64,000 nt of DNA from Lithobates sylvaticus (lineage: Eukaryota; Chordata; Amphibia; Anura; Ranidae), in assembly GCA_028564925.1 (NCBI GenBank), contig CM053034.1, positions 151,030,052-151,094,051 of the forward strand. Direction: 5' to 3'. Position numbers and translations under genes: made by a program. How positions within the stretch are numbered: the first letter of the stretch is position 1; each line of letters opens with the position of its first letter. Under the pieces are notes generated by a model, which worked only from the letters and a program-made list of their open reading frames with translations, did not search any database and had not been told where the DNA came from. This document shows positions 1-10,758 of the stretch, one piece after another.

Positions 1-1010
1 ACCTTAGTCGGGCATCAGGATAACCTCACCTGATTTATAACCCTTTTACTGACATCTTCATCCAGTCGGTTCCGACCCCCACACAGAGGTGCCAGGTGAT
101 ACGTTTACGTAACTCTATGTAGACTGTCCCTTGTCGCCCTGACCACTACCGAAATTTCTTTTTTTTTTTTTATTTGAGGTTCGCGGGAGTATTTACACTC
201 TCCCCCTCTTCGGTGTTTTTTTAGGTGGTTATTCCCATCATTTCTTTTTTTTTTTTTCACAATAGTGTGTCTGACACCAACCTGAAGTTTTTCTGTCCAT
301 AGGGTAAGGGATGGTGGTATGGCACCATAGTCCACAACAGACCATCCATCCGTGGGGAACATGAGGGGTTTGAACCACTTTGGGGGGGGGCTAATTCTTG
401 ACCTTAATCCCACTAAACACATCCAATCCCCCAAAGAGGGAATGCTATCTCCACCTTGCCTTATCCAGGGGCTCTGTCCATGTGTTTGTTTATCCATTCA
501 GTAACCCGTGGATTGTTGGATCCCCTTACACATTTACATATGTCATATAGGGACATGTTACCTATGCTTTCATCAGGGTCCAGGATATTAAAAGTAGCTA
601 ACCCGTGGGAGTGGTGTTTATAACAGGGACTTCCTGGGTGGTATTTAGTAACTGCTCTAGGGTGATAGGCCTTCCAACCATAGGGACTCAGTATTGCTGT
701 CCTGGAGACCTTGAGGACTTCAAATGGACCTTGGAAGACGGGGCCTGGTTGTTTGCGGACTGCAAGTTATTTGATCAGTACTTTATCCCCCCGGGATGAA
801 AGGATGTGTAGGTTCTGTGGAAAGAGGAAGAAAGGTGACAGCAACCTTGTCATAAGTTTCAGCAGGGCTACTTACCAGATATTTCACGTGCTCTTCGCCT
901 ATCTTAGGGGCTTTTTGAGCGGGTCTTCCCATAAGGATCTCAAAAGGGGGACAGTCCTGTCCTAGCATGGGGGGGGGGTGGTTCCATCGATTCCTATATT
1001 GGGGGCAGCA
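1..1010 (-). mobile_element. Endogenous retrovirus fragment (integrase end, possibly start of env)
   Basis: Read on the minus strand, about 783-1000 encodes a stretch containing PPFEILMGRP, which resembles the C-terminal part of gamma/epsilon-type retroviral integrases (the usual pattern is SPFEILFGRP). Further minus-strand coding-like sequence down to about 105 lies where the start of env would be expected, but I cannot identify it firmly. No LTR is visible, so this is a partial fossil running off the left edge and abutting LINE A on the right. It is broken, with several breaks, and looks old. The family assignment rests on one motif. Confidence 0.42.
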
Positions 1011-1024
1011 TCCGATACTCACAA

Positions 1025-2302
1025 ATGGCGGATGTTGGGACCCCCACGCCCAACCAACTCAAGCTTTATTCTATAAATATACAAGGCCTTAATACGCCTG
1101 AGAAACGTTCTCTTCTGCTTTCCACCCTACATAAAGCTAAAGCACATATAGCATTGATACAAGAAACTAATTTTAGGTCTGATAACATTCCAAAATTACA
1201 TAATTACCACTTTCCCTTGGTTTTTCATGCTTCTAACGATGCCGCTAAATCTAAAGGGGTATCGATTCTCGTCTCCAAGCATTGCCCTATTCAAGACATA
1301 ACAACACAATCAGATACACAAGGGAGATTCCTTTTTCTCAAGGGTACGCTCCACGGTAGACCCATCACTATTGCAAATATATATGCACCAAACAAGCACC
1401 AAGTGCCCTTTTTTCGGAATACACTCAGGTCATTGACAGCATTTCAAACTGGCACCCTTATTGTAGGCGGGGATTTTAATGTGACCCTTAATCCCACCCT
1501 GGACTCTTCCAATGGTACCTCTACCCTACCCTACACAGCTCTTAGAGCAATCAAATTGGAACTTCACGATCTTCTACTCCACGATACTTGGCGCACCCTT
1601 CACACCAATGACAAGGACTTTACTTTCTTTTCTGCTCCTCACAACAAACATTCTAGATTAGATTATTTCTTTATCTCGCAACCAGATCTTTCTTACCTCA
1701 CTAAAGCCACCATTGAACCCATTAAATTGTCTGATCATAATCCAATTACTTTGCTCCTCTTGATGACGACTACTACACAGACCTCCTCTCGTATATGGCG
1801 GTTGGATAATTCGCTACTCTCCGACCCCGACACGCTACACCAACTTTCGACTTGCATTTCTCAGTACTTTGCTGACAACACAACGTCTGACATAGACCCT
1901 GCAACACTATGGGCTGCACATAAATGTGTCTTGAGAGGACGCCTTATTTCTTTAGCATCGGCTCTGGCTAAACAACGGAAAGCGCACGTCGTATCACTTA
2001 CCCAACGTATACGTATCCTTGAAAGGACTCATAAGGCCTCTCGAGCAGCGGACACCCTGACTGACCTAGCCCAAGCCAGAGCAGACCTCTTAGAAGTTCT
2101 ACACAAGACCTTGCAAAGAAAATATGCTTTAACACAAAAGATCTTCTACGAATTTAGTAATAAATCCAGGAAGATGTTAGCCAGGGCTCTACAAACCAAG
2201 AAGGCTGCTCACACAATTCGACTGGTACAAACTGATCAAGGAGCCACCGTTAACAAAACTGAAGAGATTGCCCGTCAGTTTGTTCAATACTTGACAAAAT
2301 GA
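1025..2302 (+). pseudogene. LINE A ORF2, endonuclease domain
   Basis: The 425 codons start at an ATG and carry the L1-type exonuclease/endonuclease/phosphatase fold. This domain nicks target DNA to prime reverse transcription. Ordered motifs are visible: SINIQGLN near residue 16, IQETNF near 45, IANIYAPN near 116, GGDFNV near 148, RLDYFF near 211 and SDHNPI near 235. These are the metal- and DNA-binding signatures of the family. After the endonuclease comes a basic, coiled linker leading to the reverse transcriptase. An in-frame TGA at 2300-2302 ends the frame, and coding continues immediately afterwards in the same frame (Tyr-Asn-Leu-Gln). This is therefore a nonsense mutation inside ORF2, not a natural end. 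It is not a host APEX gene, because the frame runs on into a reverse transcriptase. Confidence 0.88.
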
Positions 2303-3517
2303 TACAACCTTCAGAAACCATTGACTACATCACATCAAACGAACAGACTCAACCTAATTCACGACTTCTTACAACAACACTCCCCGACCCCCCTCTCTAC
2401 GGATGACGCTGTTGATCTAGACTCCCCTATCTCAGTGGCGGAGGCATTATCTGCTTTAAAGCAACTTAAACCCGGGAAATGCCCGGGCCCGGACGGTCTC
2501 ACCACCTGCTATTTTAAATCATTTAACGAAACCTTGCTACCGCATTTTGTCAAAGCATTCAACAATTTCTCCTCTAACCCTACGACCACCAGAGACCTAT
2601 TAGAAGCCCACATTACCCTCATACCCAAACCAAACAAAGACACCACACTAGTCTCTAACTACAGACCCATCTCGTTACTTAATGTGGATGTCAAATTGTA
2701 CGCCAAGATCATAGCGAATCGCCTACAACCCCTTCTCCCCAAACTGATTGATCTGGACCAAGTGGGTTTTGTCTCTGGCAGGGAAGCCAGGGACAACACT
2801 ATCAAAGCTATAAACATACACCATTGGATGACCTCTACCTCTACCGAGGGTTTCTTCCTATCCTTGGATGCGGAGAAGGCGTTCGATAGGGTGGCATGGG
2901 ACTTTATGGAAGCGACACTATGCAAGATAGGCCTCCCACAATCCCTGCTTAATATGATAATGGCTCTATATTCATCCCCTACAGCGAGAGTGAGGGTCAA
3001 TGCACCTATCGTGCGCCTTCTCTGTTTCCAATGGCACCCGTCAGGGTTGTCCCCTTTCACCCTTACTATTCCTGCTTACGTTAGAACCCTTTCTACGCAA
3101 ACTGAGAACTAACCCGGATATCGTTGGCATTTCAATCCGTCACAAAACATACAAGGTGGCAACATATGCTGACGATATCCTCTTATTTCTTTCAAACCCT
3201 TTGATCACCATCCCAAATCTCCTCAAGGAATTCTCCCTATTTCATGATCTGTCCAACCTCCTGATCAACTTTAAGAAATCCCATGCTCTTAATATATCGC
3301 TTCCTAGTACATTGGTCGAGCACTGTAAAGCTGTTTTTCCTTTCCTGTGGGAACCCAAAGCCATTACATATCTGGGTACCCGGATCCCTACCAACCTTGC
3401 CGAATTATATTCGCTTAATTTTCTGCCCACATTGAAAGCTATACAATCCGATCTTTTACGCTGGAACCGTGGTACATTCTCCTGGTTTGGAAGGATAGCT
3501 ATTTTAAAAATGAACGT
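2303..3517 (+). pseudogene. LINE A ORF2, reverse transcriptase domain (interrupted)
   Basis: This continues ORF2 in frame from the endonuclease. Motifs in order are GKCPGPDGL, LIPKPNKD with NYRPISLLN, DQVGFVSGREARDN, LSLDAEKAFDRV, NGTRQGCPLSPLLF and the catalytic ATYADDILLF at about 3157-3190. The catalytic aspartates are present. One frameshift lies near 3005-3040: the frame holding AEKAFDRV closes at 3112 while the frame holding TRQGCPLSP takes over. The frame then proceeds to the insertion point at 3517. Together with the nonsense codon at 2300 this makes ORF2 non-functional even without the large insertion. The rest of the protein is at 14956-16318. Confidence 0.87.
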
Positions 3518-3941
3518 AATAATACAACAAACAACTCCGCGCTTAGGAGCAAGTAGTATAGGTGTGCAGCCTTTCCAAAAAATAGCCCCCTGGAGGACTA
3601 TTTAAATGTGAGATGCAGGATAAAAGGAAAAAAATTGGCGCTACCTCTAATAAGAAATGCAGGGTTACCAAGGGTTAATGAGCAAGGGGGGGGGGGGGGG
3701 TGTGAGTGTGCGTTTGTGAAGCAAGTGGCCCCCCCTTTTATCCTCCCCTCCTATAAATAATAGACTTGTGAGAGATTGGGGAGGGTTTTTAGGGGAACAG
3801 GGGGCCCACCCTTAAATGTGGGGTAGAATCCCTAATTATCCAAACCCCAATCTCAGTGAGTGATAAATATAAATAAAAGTATATATATGTATATAAAGTG
3901 ACAAATAAGATAAAGACCAAAAAATGTGTGACAAATCAATA

Positions 3942-6718
3942 TAAGGGCGAGCCCAGAACTATTGGGGCCGCTCGCATCAAATTCGTGTGATGCGAGCGGC
4001 CCTGCAATGCATTGCGGCCCGCGCAGTGCAATGCTGGCTGATGATTGGCCAAGCATGCACTGTGACCCCGCATGCTTGGCCAATCACAGCGCCGGCAGCG
4101 AGGAGAGCCATAATTGGCTACAGGCAGGATGCCTGTAGCCAATTATAGCTCAGGGGCTTTAGTACACGCCCCACGGTATAAGAGGCCGCCGCGCCGGCGG
4201 CCTCGCATATTATGTTTCAGTCAGTGTCAGTGTGCTGCTGACTGCTGACAACAATATGTGCTCTATTTCTGGGGATATGTGTGTGCATGCTGTTAGAACA
4301 GCATTGCAGTATCACATCTGGGGGGTGTCTATAGGTGGCCTGTGAAGGGGGCAGGTTTCCTGTGCTTAGAACTTTCCCTGCAAAAAAGTGTCATTTTTGC
4401 AGGAAAAAAGCTATTTAAAATCACTCGCGGCTAATGAATTGATGGCTCCTGTAACACAGAGAACTGTCATTCATTAATAAAAAACAAAAAAAAAGCGTAG
4501 GGGTCCCCCCAAATTCAATAACCAGGCCCTTCAGGTCTGGGATGGATATTAAGGGGAACCCCAGCCAAAAAAAAAAAAAAAAAAAATGGCGTAGGGTCCC
4601 CCTCAAAATCCATACCAGACCCTTATCCGAGCACGCAACCTGGCAGGCCGCAGGAAAAGAGGGGGGGGACGAGAGCGCCCCCCCCTCTCGCCTGAACCGT
4701 ACCAGGCCACATGCCCTCAACATTGGGAGGGTGCTTTGGGGGTCTAAGACCCCTAAAGCACCTTGTCCCCATGTTGATGAGGACAAGGGCCTCTTCCCCA
4801 CAACCGTGCCCGGTGGTTGTGGGGGTCTGCGGGCGGGGGCTTATCGGAATCTGGAAGCCCCCTTTAACAAGGGGACCCCCAGATCCCGCCCCCCCCTGTG
4901 TGAAATGGTAAGGGGGTACAAAAGTACCCCTATCATTTCACCAAAAAAGTGGCAAAAATGGTAAAAATGACAGGAGACAGTCTTTGACAATTCCTTTATT
5001 AAAATCTTCTTTCTTCTTTCTTCATCCTTCGGTTTCTTCATCTTCTCCTTCCTTCATCTTCTTCCATCTTCTTCTTCCATTTTCTTCTTCCTCCGATCCG
5101 CTTCTTCTTGTGCTGGTCTTCTCCTCCTTCTCGTCCGGCATCTTCTTCCGTCGGCGTCGGCGTCGGTGTCGGTGTCTTCTTGGGCCGCTCCGCGCAATGG
5201 GAGGCTCCCGCTGTGTGAGGCTCCGCTCCGTCTGACAGGTCTTTATAATGGAGGGCACCTGGTGACCCCGCCCCTCTGACGCACAGGGACCTCATGGGGA
5301 ATTCCATGATGGCTTTCCCCATGACGTCAGAGGGGGGCGGGGTCACCAGGTGCCCTCCGATTTAAAAGACCTGTCAGATGGAGCGGAGCCTCACACAGCG
5401 GGAGCCTCCCATTGCGCGGAGCGGCCCAAGAAGACACCGACGCCGACGCCGACGGAAGAAGATGCCGGATGAGAAGGACGAGAAGACCAGCGCAAGAAGA
5501 AGCGGATCGGAGGAAGAAGAAAATGGAAGAAGAAGATGGAAGAAGATGAAGGAAGGAGAAGATGAAGAAACCGAAGGATGAAGAAAGAAGAAAGAAGATT
5601 TTAATAAAGGAATTGTCAAAGACTGTCTCCTGTCATTTTTACAATTTTTTGCCACTTTTTTGGTGAAATGGTAGGGGTACTTTTGTACCCCCTTACCATT
5701 TCACACAGGGGGGGGGGCGGGATCTGGGGGTCCCCTTGTTAAAGGGGGCTTCCAGATTCCGATAAGCCCCCCGCCCGCAGACCCCCACAACCACCGGACA
5801 CAGTTGTGGGGAAGAGGCCCTTGTCCTCATCAACATGGGGACAAGGTGCTTTAGGGGTCTTAGACCCCCATAGCATCCTCCCAATGTTGAGGGCATGTGG
5901 CCTGGTACGGTTCAGGCGAGAGGGGGGCCGCTCTCGTCCCCCCCTCTTTTCCTGTGGCCTGCCAGGTTGCGTGCTCGGATAAGGGTCTGGTATGGATTTT
6001 GAGGGGGACCCCACGCCATTTTTTTTGGCTAGGGTTCCCCTTAAAATCCATACCAGACCTCAAGGGTCTGGTATGGATTTTGAGGGGGACCCTACGCCAT
6101 TTTTTATTTTTATTTTTTGGCTGGGATCCCCCTTAATATCCATCCCAGACCTGAAGGGCCTGGTTATTGAATTTGGGGGGACCCCTACGCTTTTTTTTTT
6201 TTTTCATTTTTTTTATTTTTTATCAATGACTTTTTTTTATGAATGAGTTTCAATGAATCACTGTTCTCTGTGTTACGGGAGCCGTGAATTAACATTAGCC
6301 GCGAGTGATTTTAAATAGCTTTTTTACTTTCAAAAATGACACTTTGCGCAGAGACAGTTCTAAACACGGGAAACATGCGCCCCTTCACAGGCATACTATA
6401 GACACCCCCCAGGTACGAAATTTAAAGGAATATTACACTTTTATTGTTTCAATTTAAGCATTATTAAAATCACTGCTCCTGAAAAAACGGCCGTTTTAAA
6501 AAAAAAAATTTGCATTGATACATGTCCCCTGGGGCAGGACCCGGGTCCCCAAACACTTTTTATGACATTAACATGCATATTAGCCTTTAAAATGAGCACT
6601 TTTAATTTCGAACGTTCGCATCCATTATAACTAATAGGGTTCTAAAGCTCGCACGGACTTTAGGTCCGTTCGCGGGTTCTGGTGCGAGCCGAACGGGGGG
6701 GTGTTCGGCTCATCCCTA
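3942..6718. mobile_element. hAT-related non-autonomous fold-back element
   Basis: The right end finishes GTTCGGCTCATCCCTA, the same terminus as the hAT elements at 33717-35162 and 37080-43796. The left subterminal part (about 3990-4200) closely matches 37220-37400 of the larger hAT. Both contain a GCATGCTTGGCCAATCAC block, inverted CCAAT boxes and a TATA-like GGTATAAG (about 4175-4182). The left terminus is diverged (TAAGGGCGAGC), and I cannot pair 8-bp target duplications, so 3942 is approximate. The middle is the long palindrome listed separately. It has no transposase of its own. Confidence 0.68.
4319..6411. repeat. 2.1-kb palindrome (inverted arms of about 1 kb)
   Basis: The arm starting at the block reading GGGTGTCTATAG (about 4322) is the reverse complement of the arm ending CTATAGACACCCCCC (about 6410). 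The centre lies near 5300-5310, where CATGGGGAATTCCATGATGG faces CTTTCCCCATG. Each arm carries the same modules: the GCGAGTGATTTTAAATAGC block, a GTCCCC-rich block, the CCCCTTGTTAAAGGGGGC hairpin and a polypurine/polypyrimidine stretch around 5010-5150 and 5450-5600. The right arm has an extra internal duplication of about 80 bp near 5980-6100. Arginine- or serine-rich frames in the arms are by-products of the CTT/GAA-rich sequence. Confidence 0.85.
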
Positions 6719-7017
6719 CTTGGGAGATGTTGAAGGGCCTCAAAGAATGAGGGATAATGGCATCCAGCGTGCCGGTAAAACTCCAAAAAAAAGGAAAAAG
6801 GAAGATCCCTTGTGTGATATCAGGTGGCAATTTTTTTTTTATTTAAAATAGATAAAAACAAATATATAAAAAAATTGTAGAAATATAAGGCCAGGGTAAC
6901 TCGCAGGATACACCTGGTCCGCCTCACACAGTAGACAAGATAGAGGGAATAGGGTCGGTATACAGCTTGCGCTCCAGCTGCACACCAGACCTCTAGTTCC
7001 CACACCGGAAGTGACGT

Positions 7018-8909
7018 TGTTGTGCTTTTTTAAGGAAAGTTTCCCGCACATTTTTATTAAGTAATTTTTAACGAAGATATTTTTAAGATACAAGATCAAT
7101 CGATACGACACAGTCTATATATGCGAAACTTGTTCACGGAGACGAGTGATCATACTTAATAGTCACATTTATTGGTTGACAGAAAACAAATATTTACATG
7201 AAATTAAAATACAGATTGCATTATTTGAACATTTGACAATTAATGGAAATACCCTCAAAATGGGCGTAATAGTACCTTGGACACAATATCACCATGATAA
7301 CTTCTTCAGTAGAATCAATAACCTTATATTTGACAATTTAACAGAATGTCTGTATTTCACACACCCAGCCGTCACTATGCTGCAGGTAAGTAACGTTGAA
7401 CAATGCGAAACAAATTAGACATTTGTTTGTCAATAAAAAGCAACTATGCAAAAAGTAATATATAATAAAAATTGAATATTAGAGAAAAATCTATGAAAAG
7501 GCGATTATTGATTCTGGAGAATGATTACCAATATTAGAATATTCAATACATCAATAATTAAGAGAACATATCAGATAAAATCAACATGTTATATTTACCC
7601 ATTCCAAAATTAGTCTGGATTTAAGATGGCTACCGGGTTCAGGAATCTCCTTGGAGTTTTAAAGTATATTTCCAGGCATGGCTGTCAGTCTATCTGGGAA
7701 GATGTTTCTCCCAGTGTCCCTTCCCCAGGGTGGGTCCCTGAGCTCTCAGGTTCCCCTGAGCTCCCCTCCTTTCACAATCTCTCCAGCTTCTTAAATACCC
7801 TCTCACACAATAAGATCATAAAATTTGTAATATGTTCAGCCCAAAAGGTATGTGTCTCTTTCCTATTGGCCTAAATGTTGTAAATGTAATTGCGCCTTCA
7901 ACCACCAGGGGTCTCACATGTGTTTTGGGGCTGCTCTGTAAAGTAATATATTTTATTTTATACTGTATATTTTACTTTAGTGGAAATATCTATATCTTTA
8001 ATATTTGGGAATTCTACTAACCCCATACTATCAAATACGCTTAGCATAATTATTGATCAATCACTTTGCATAAAAATGTTGATATATATGCATATCATTG
8101 TATATCTGTAAACATTTAGTCCATTTAAAAAGGACACAAGTTATATGTATAAATATATATTAATCAACATCACATACAGTTTTTATCTATCTGGATACCT
8201 GTATAATTTGGGTATCCAATCAATATTTGTTTATCTAGCATAGTTAAATTCTAATATATTCATAGCATAATCATATATATATCTTAATACTAATTTGTTC
8301 CTAAAACAATTCTATTAATAATCACCCTATATTTATTATGTTTTCTTTATAACCGATTTCATCAATTCATCGGATACTAAAATGGTAGTTTTATTTTGTG
8401 ACTGACAGATATCACATATACTATGAATTGACTGGTAACATCATGTTTTGAGATGAACTTTGAACAGTCCAATACATGTTTTGATAGCTTAGCTGTGTAC
8501 ACAATTTCTAGGACTTCACACAATGGGCTTTGTCGGGAAAGGCCTTGGCTTTAGAATTTTTGTATTGATGGTTGTAAATTGTCCAAACAGCCTTCACCTC
8601 AGCACAAAGGATTCTCCCCAGTCACGAACCACCTCCAGTGATGACACCTAATAAATTTGGCCTTCTCAAACTAATCAACAAAAATAAGTACACACCTTTT
8701 GTTTGGTGACAAAGGCTACCATTGTTCCTGTCTCCTTTCTGGTTCAATACGGGCTTGTAAACTTTATATATTTGAGACTTGTAAATTAGGCAACCAGTTC
8801 ATCTGCTTTTCAGGAGCAAAAGTTCATTTCAATTTTTTTTTGTTAGGCCTACTGAATCTCCCATCTCTGCCAGCGAATATTAGATATATTTCTTCATAAA
8901 TTCACAACA
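7018..8909 (-). repeat. 3' LTR (minus orientation) of the gag-only element
   Basis: This direct repeat pairs with 13055-14955. It is bounded by TGTTGTG on the left and CACAACA on the right as read on the plus strand. Its U3-ward half (about 7815-8909) is nearly identical to the other LTR, while the first 0.8 kb differs at many positions. Confidence 0.85.
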
Positions 8910-10758
8910 AAGCCCCCCTTGGAAAGTTGTCGGTTGCCGGAAGTCATCTGACAGGCTTTCCCAATGCAACTTGTTGAAGAAATATGGCTTCGTTTGGGCC
9001 TTGTAAGTCGAGTTGTGAAAATGGATCCGGATTGTGGATATATTTAAAAGGTATAGACACCTGCAGATGGGTGTAATTCTTTGGGAAAAAAAAAAAAATG
9101 GGTTTGTGATCGATGTGTGCATCTCAGGGCCGTCATCCGTTCTTTGGCGGGAAATGGATCACTCCGGGCATCTTTTGGTTCTTGGCTGTCCTGGTGGGTT
9201 GTGTCCCTGTAGACTGGCCATCAATGATGTCCCTGGATTCCACATACGGTTCCTTCTCTGGATGTTTCACACATGTTGGACTCTCGGTTCTGTTGACCGG
9301 CTCATGGACATATTGGTTCTGTAAAGGAAAATAGGTTCCATGAGAAAAACATATATGTCCTTTTTCTTTTTATATGATTTATGTTTGAGATATCCCTGTC
9401 AAGCAGGTATCCTGGGCTTCCTCTGAGCCCCCCTCTTTCCCATTGTGTTATCAGTCCTTTAACTAAACACCTTGGATATAAAGACAATGTATGACACATT
9501 TGCTATGGGAGACCAAGCTCCAGGGCTCATTATCATGAGGACATTTATTAATAGCTGTGGATACCAGACATTTATGACTGACTTATGTTCTTCAGAACCA
9601 TTTTTCTTTTTTTTTAGCTTAATTGTAGCGGTTCTGGAGTAACAATAAAAGCATTTCAGTTTGACATGTAAGTGACAACTCACTGTCAGTAATAAGATAT
9701 TTGACATCATAGTCAACCTTCTACTTGTGAGGAATAAAACAAATAAATTCTCCCCCCTTTGGGGTGTCAATATAACTCATTTGAGGCAATCAAACTACCT
9801 TATGCGGGTGACTCCTCATCTTTTACCAAAATATCAAACCATTTAGGCCTCCTGATATTAATGTCTTTAGAATTCAGTCTTCCTCTGGAATTACCGTCTT
9901 CGTCGACTTCTTGAAATTAGGCTGTTTGGAGCGACCTGTTTATGTCAGAGGAATGAAGTGACCACTGAAAAATAGGAGAATAATTAATAGCTAACAACCA
10001 CAATCCCCCGGTAGGGATTTCAGGATCCTCATTACTGTGACCTGGGAGAAACATAGTGTTAGAACCTCTACTTCCTATATCTTTATTCAGTGCATTCCTC
10101 TGATTTATTTTAACATAGGCGCTTAAAAGGCTTTGTGGCCCTTGGCTGGCCACATGATTTGCCCCTTGAAGAATTGCTATTCATGTTCATTTTAGCAATG
10201 AAACCATTGATACACTCGTGGTTTTTAATCTATTCAATTAATTAAGTCAATCTATTTATTTATTTCACAAATTGGCACAACACACTGAACTAAAGTAACC
10301 AACTGGTCCACACCATTTGCCGGTGTACTATAGAAAGTTTAACATTTTAGATCCTATATATCTGTTCCTAATTTTACCAAGCTTTGGTTTGCACGAATTA
10401 TCAAACCATATATTGTATGAGGTTTATGCGCACTGCAGCCATCTATACCTCAGCAAATTCACCTTTTGAAGGAAGTTTTAATACACTTAACACTGTTTTA
10501 TTTCTTTTATCACGTATTCATATATCACATATTATTCAAGTTTTTGCGCAGAGGTCTCCTAAATAACTTATTTTAAACAATCTATTGAGTTTTTAAGGTT
10601 GATTTAAACTCACCTATTACACAAAAATGTGTACTTGTCTTTAACTTATTTTACGTGTGGGAACACTATTATATGGTTTGCAGCTACATCATTTGGTTAT
10701 CTTAAATATCGGTTGCATCTCTGATTTTAAATTCATAGTAGCGCTTGAGTACATGCAT
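8910..10758. other. Internal non-coding region of the gag-only element
   Basis: In a complete retroelement, pol would lie here, between gag and the 3' LTR. I find no recognisable protease, reverse transcriptase, RNase H or integrase motif on either strand. Frames are short and AT-rich. The position next to 8909 is purine-rich on the minus strand and would serve as the plus-strand primer region. Confidence 0.6.

Larger units (their letters stand above)
1011..3517 (+). mobile_element. LINE A, Tx1-type L1 retrotransposon, 5' portion of ORF2
   Basis: This is the first half of a non-LTR retrotransposon of the L1/Tx1 type. It covers the apurinic-type endonuclease and most of the reverse transcriptase of ORF2. 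It stops inside the codons for Lys-Met-Asn-Val at 3517 and resumes in the same reading sense at 14956, so an 11.4-kb block splits it. No ORF1 is visible upstream. Either the copy is 5'-truncated near 1010 or its 5' part lies outside the window beyond the retroviral fragment. The exact left boundary is not defined by a target duplication. Confidence 0.85.
3518..7013. other. Unclassified inserted segment inside LINE A (carries a hAT fold-back element)
   Basis: This block separates LINE A from the left LTR of the retroelement at 7018. Its outer parts (3518-3941 and 6719-7013) match nothing I can name. They contain G-runs, an AT-rich stretch near 3870-3940 and an AT-rich stretch near 6830-6890. 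The four bases ACGT occur just before it (3514-3517) and at its right edge (7014-7017), which is compatible with a 4-bp target duplication of its own. No protein domain was recognised. Confidence 0.4.

Noticed and set aside
1025-2302. A host APEX-type endonuclease gene
   Set aside because: The frame continues without a gap into reverse-transcriptase motifs, so it is LINE ORF2.
5022-5655. Arginine/glutamate-rich and serine-rich frames in the palindrome
   Set aside because: They are by-products of GAA/CTT-rich sequence present in both arms and both orientations; no protein family.
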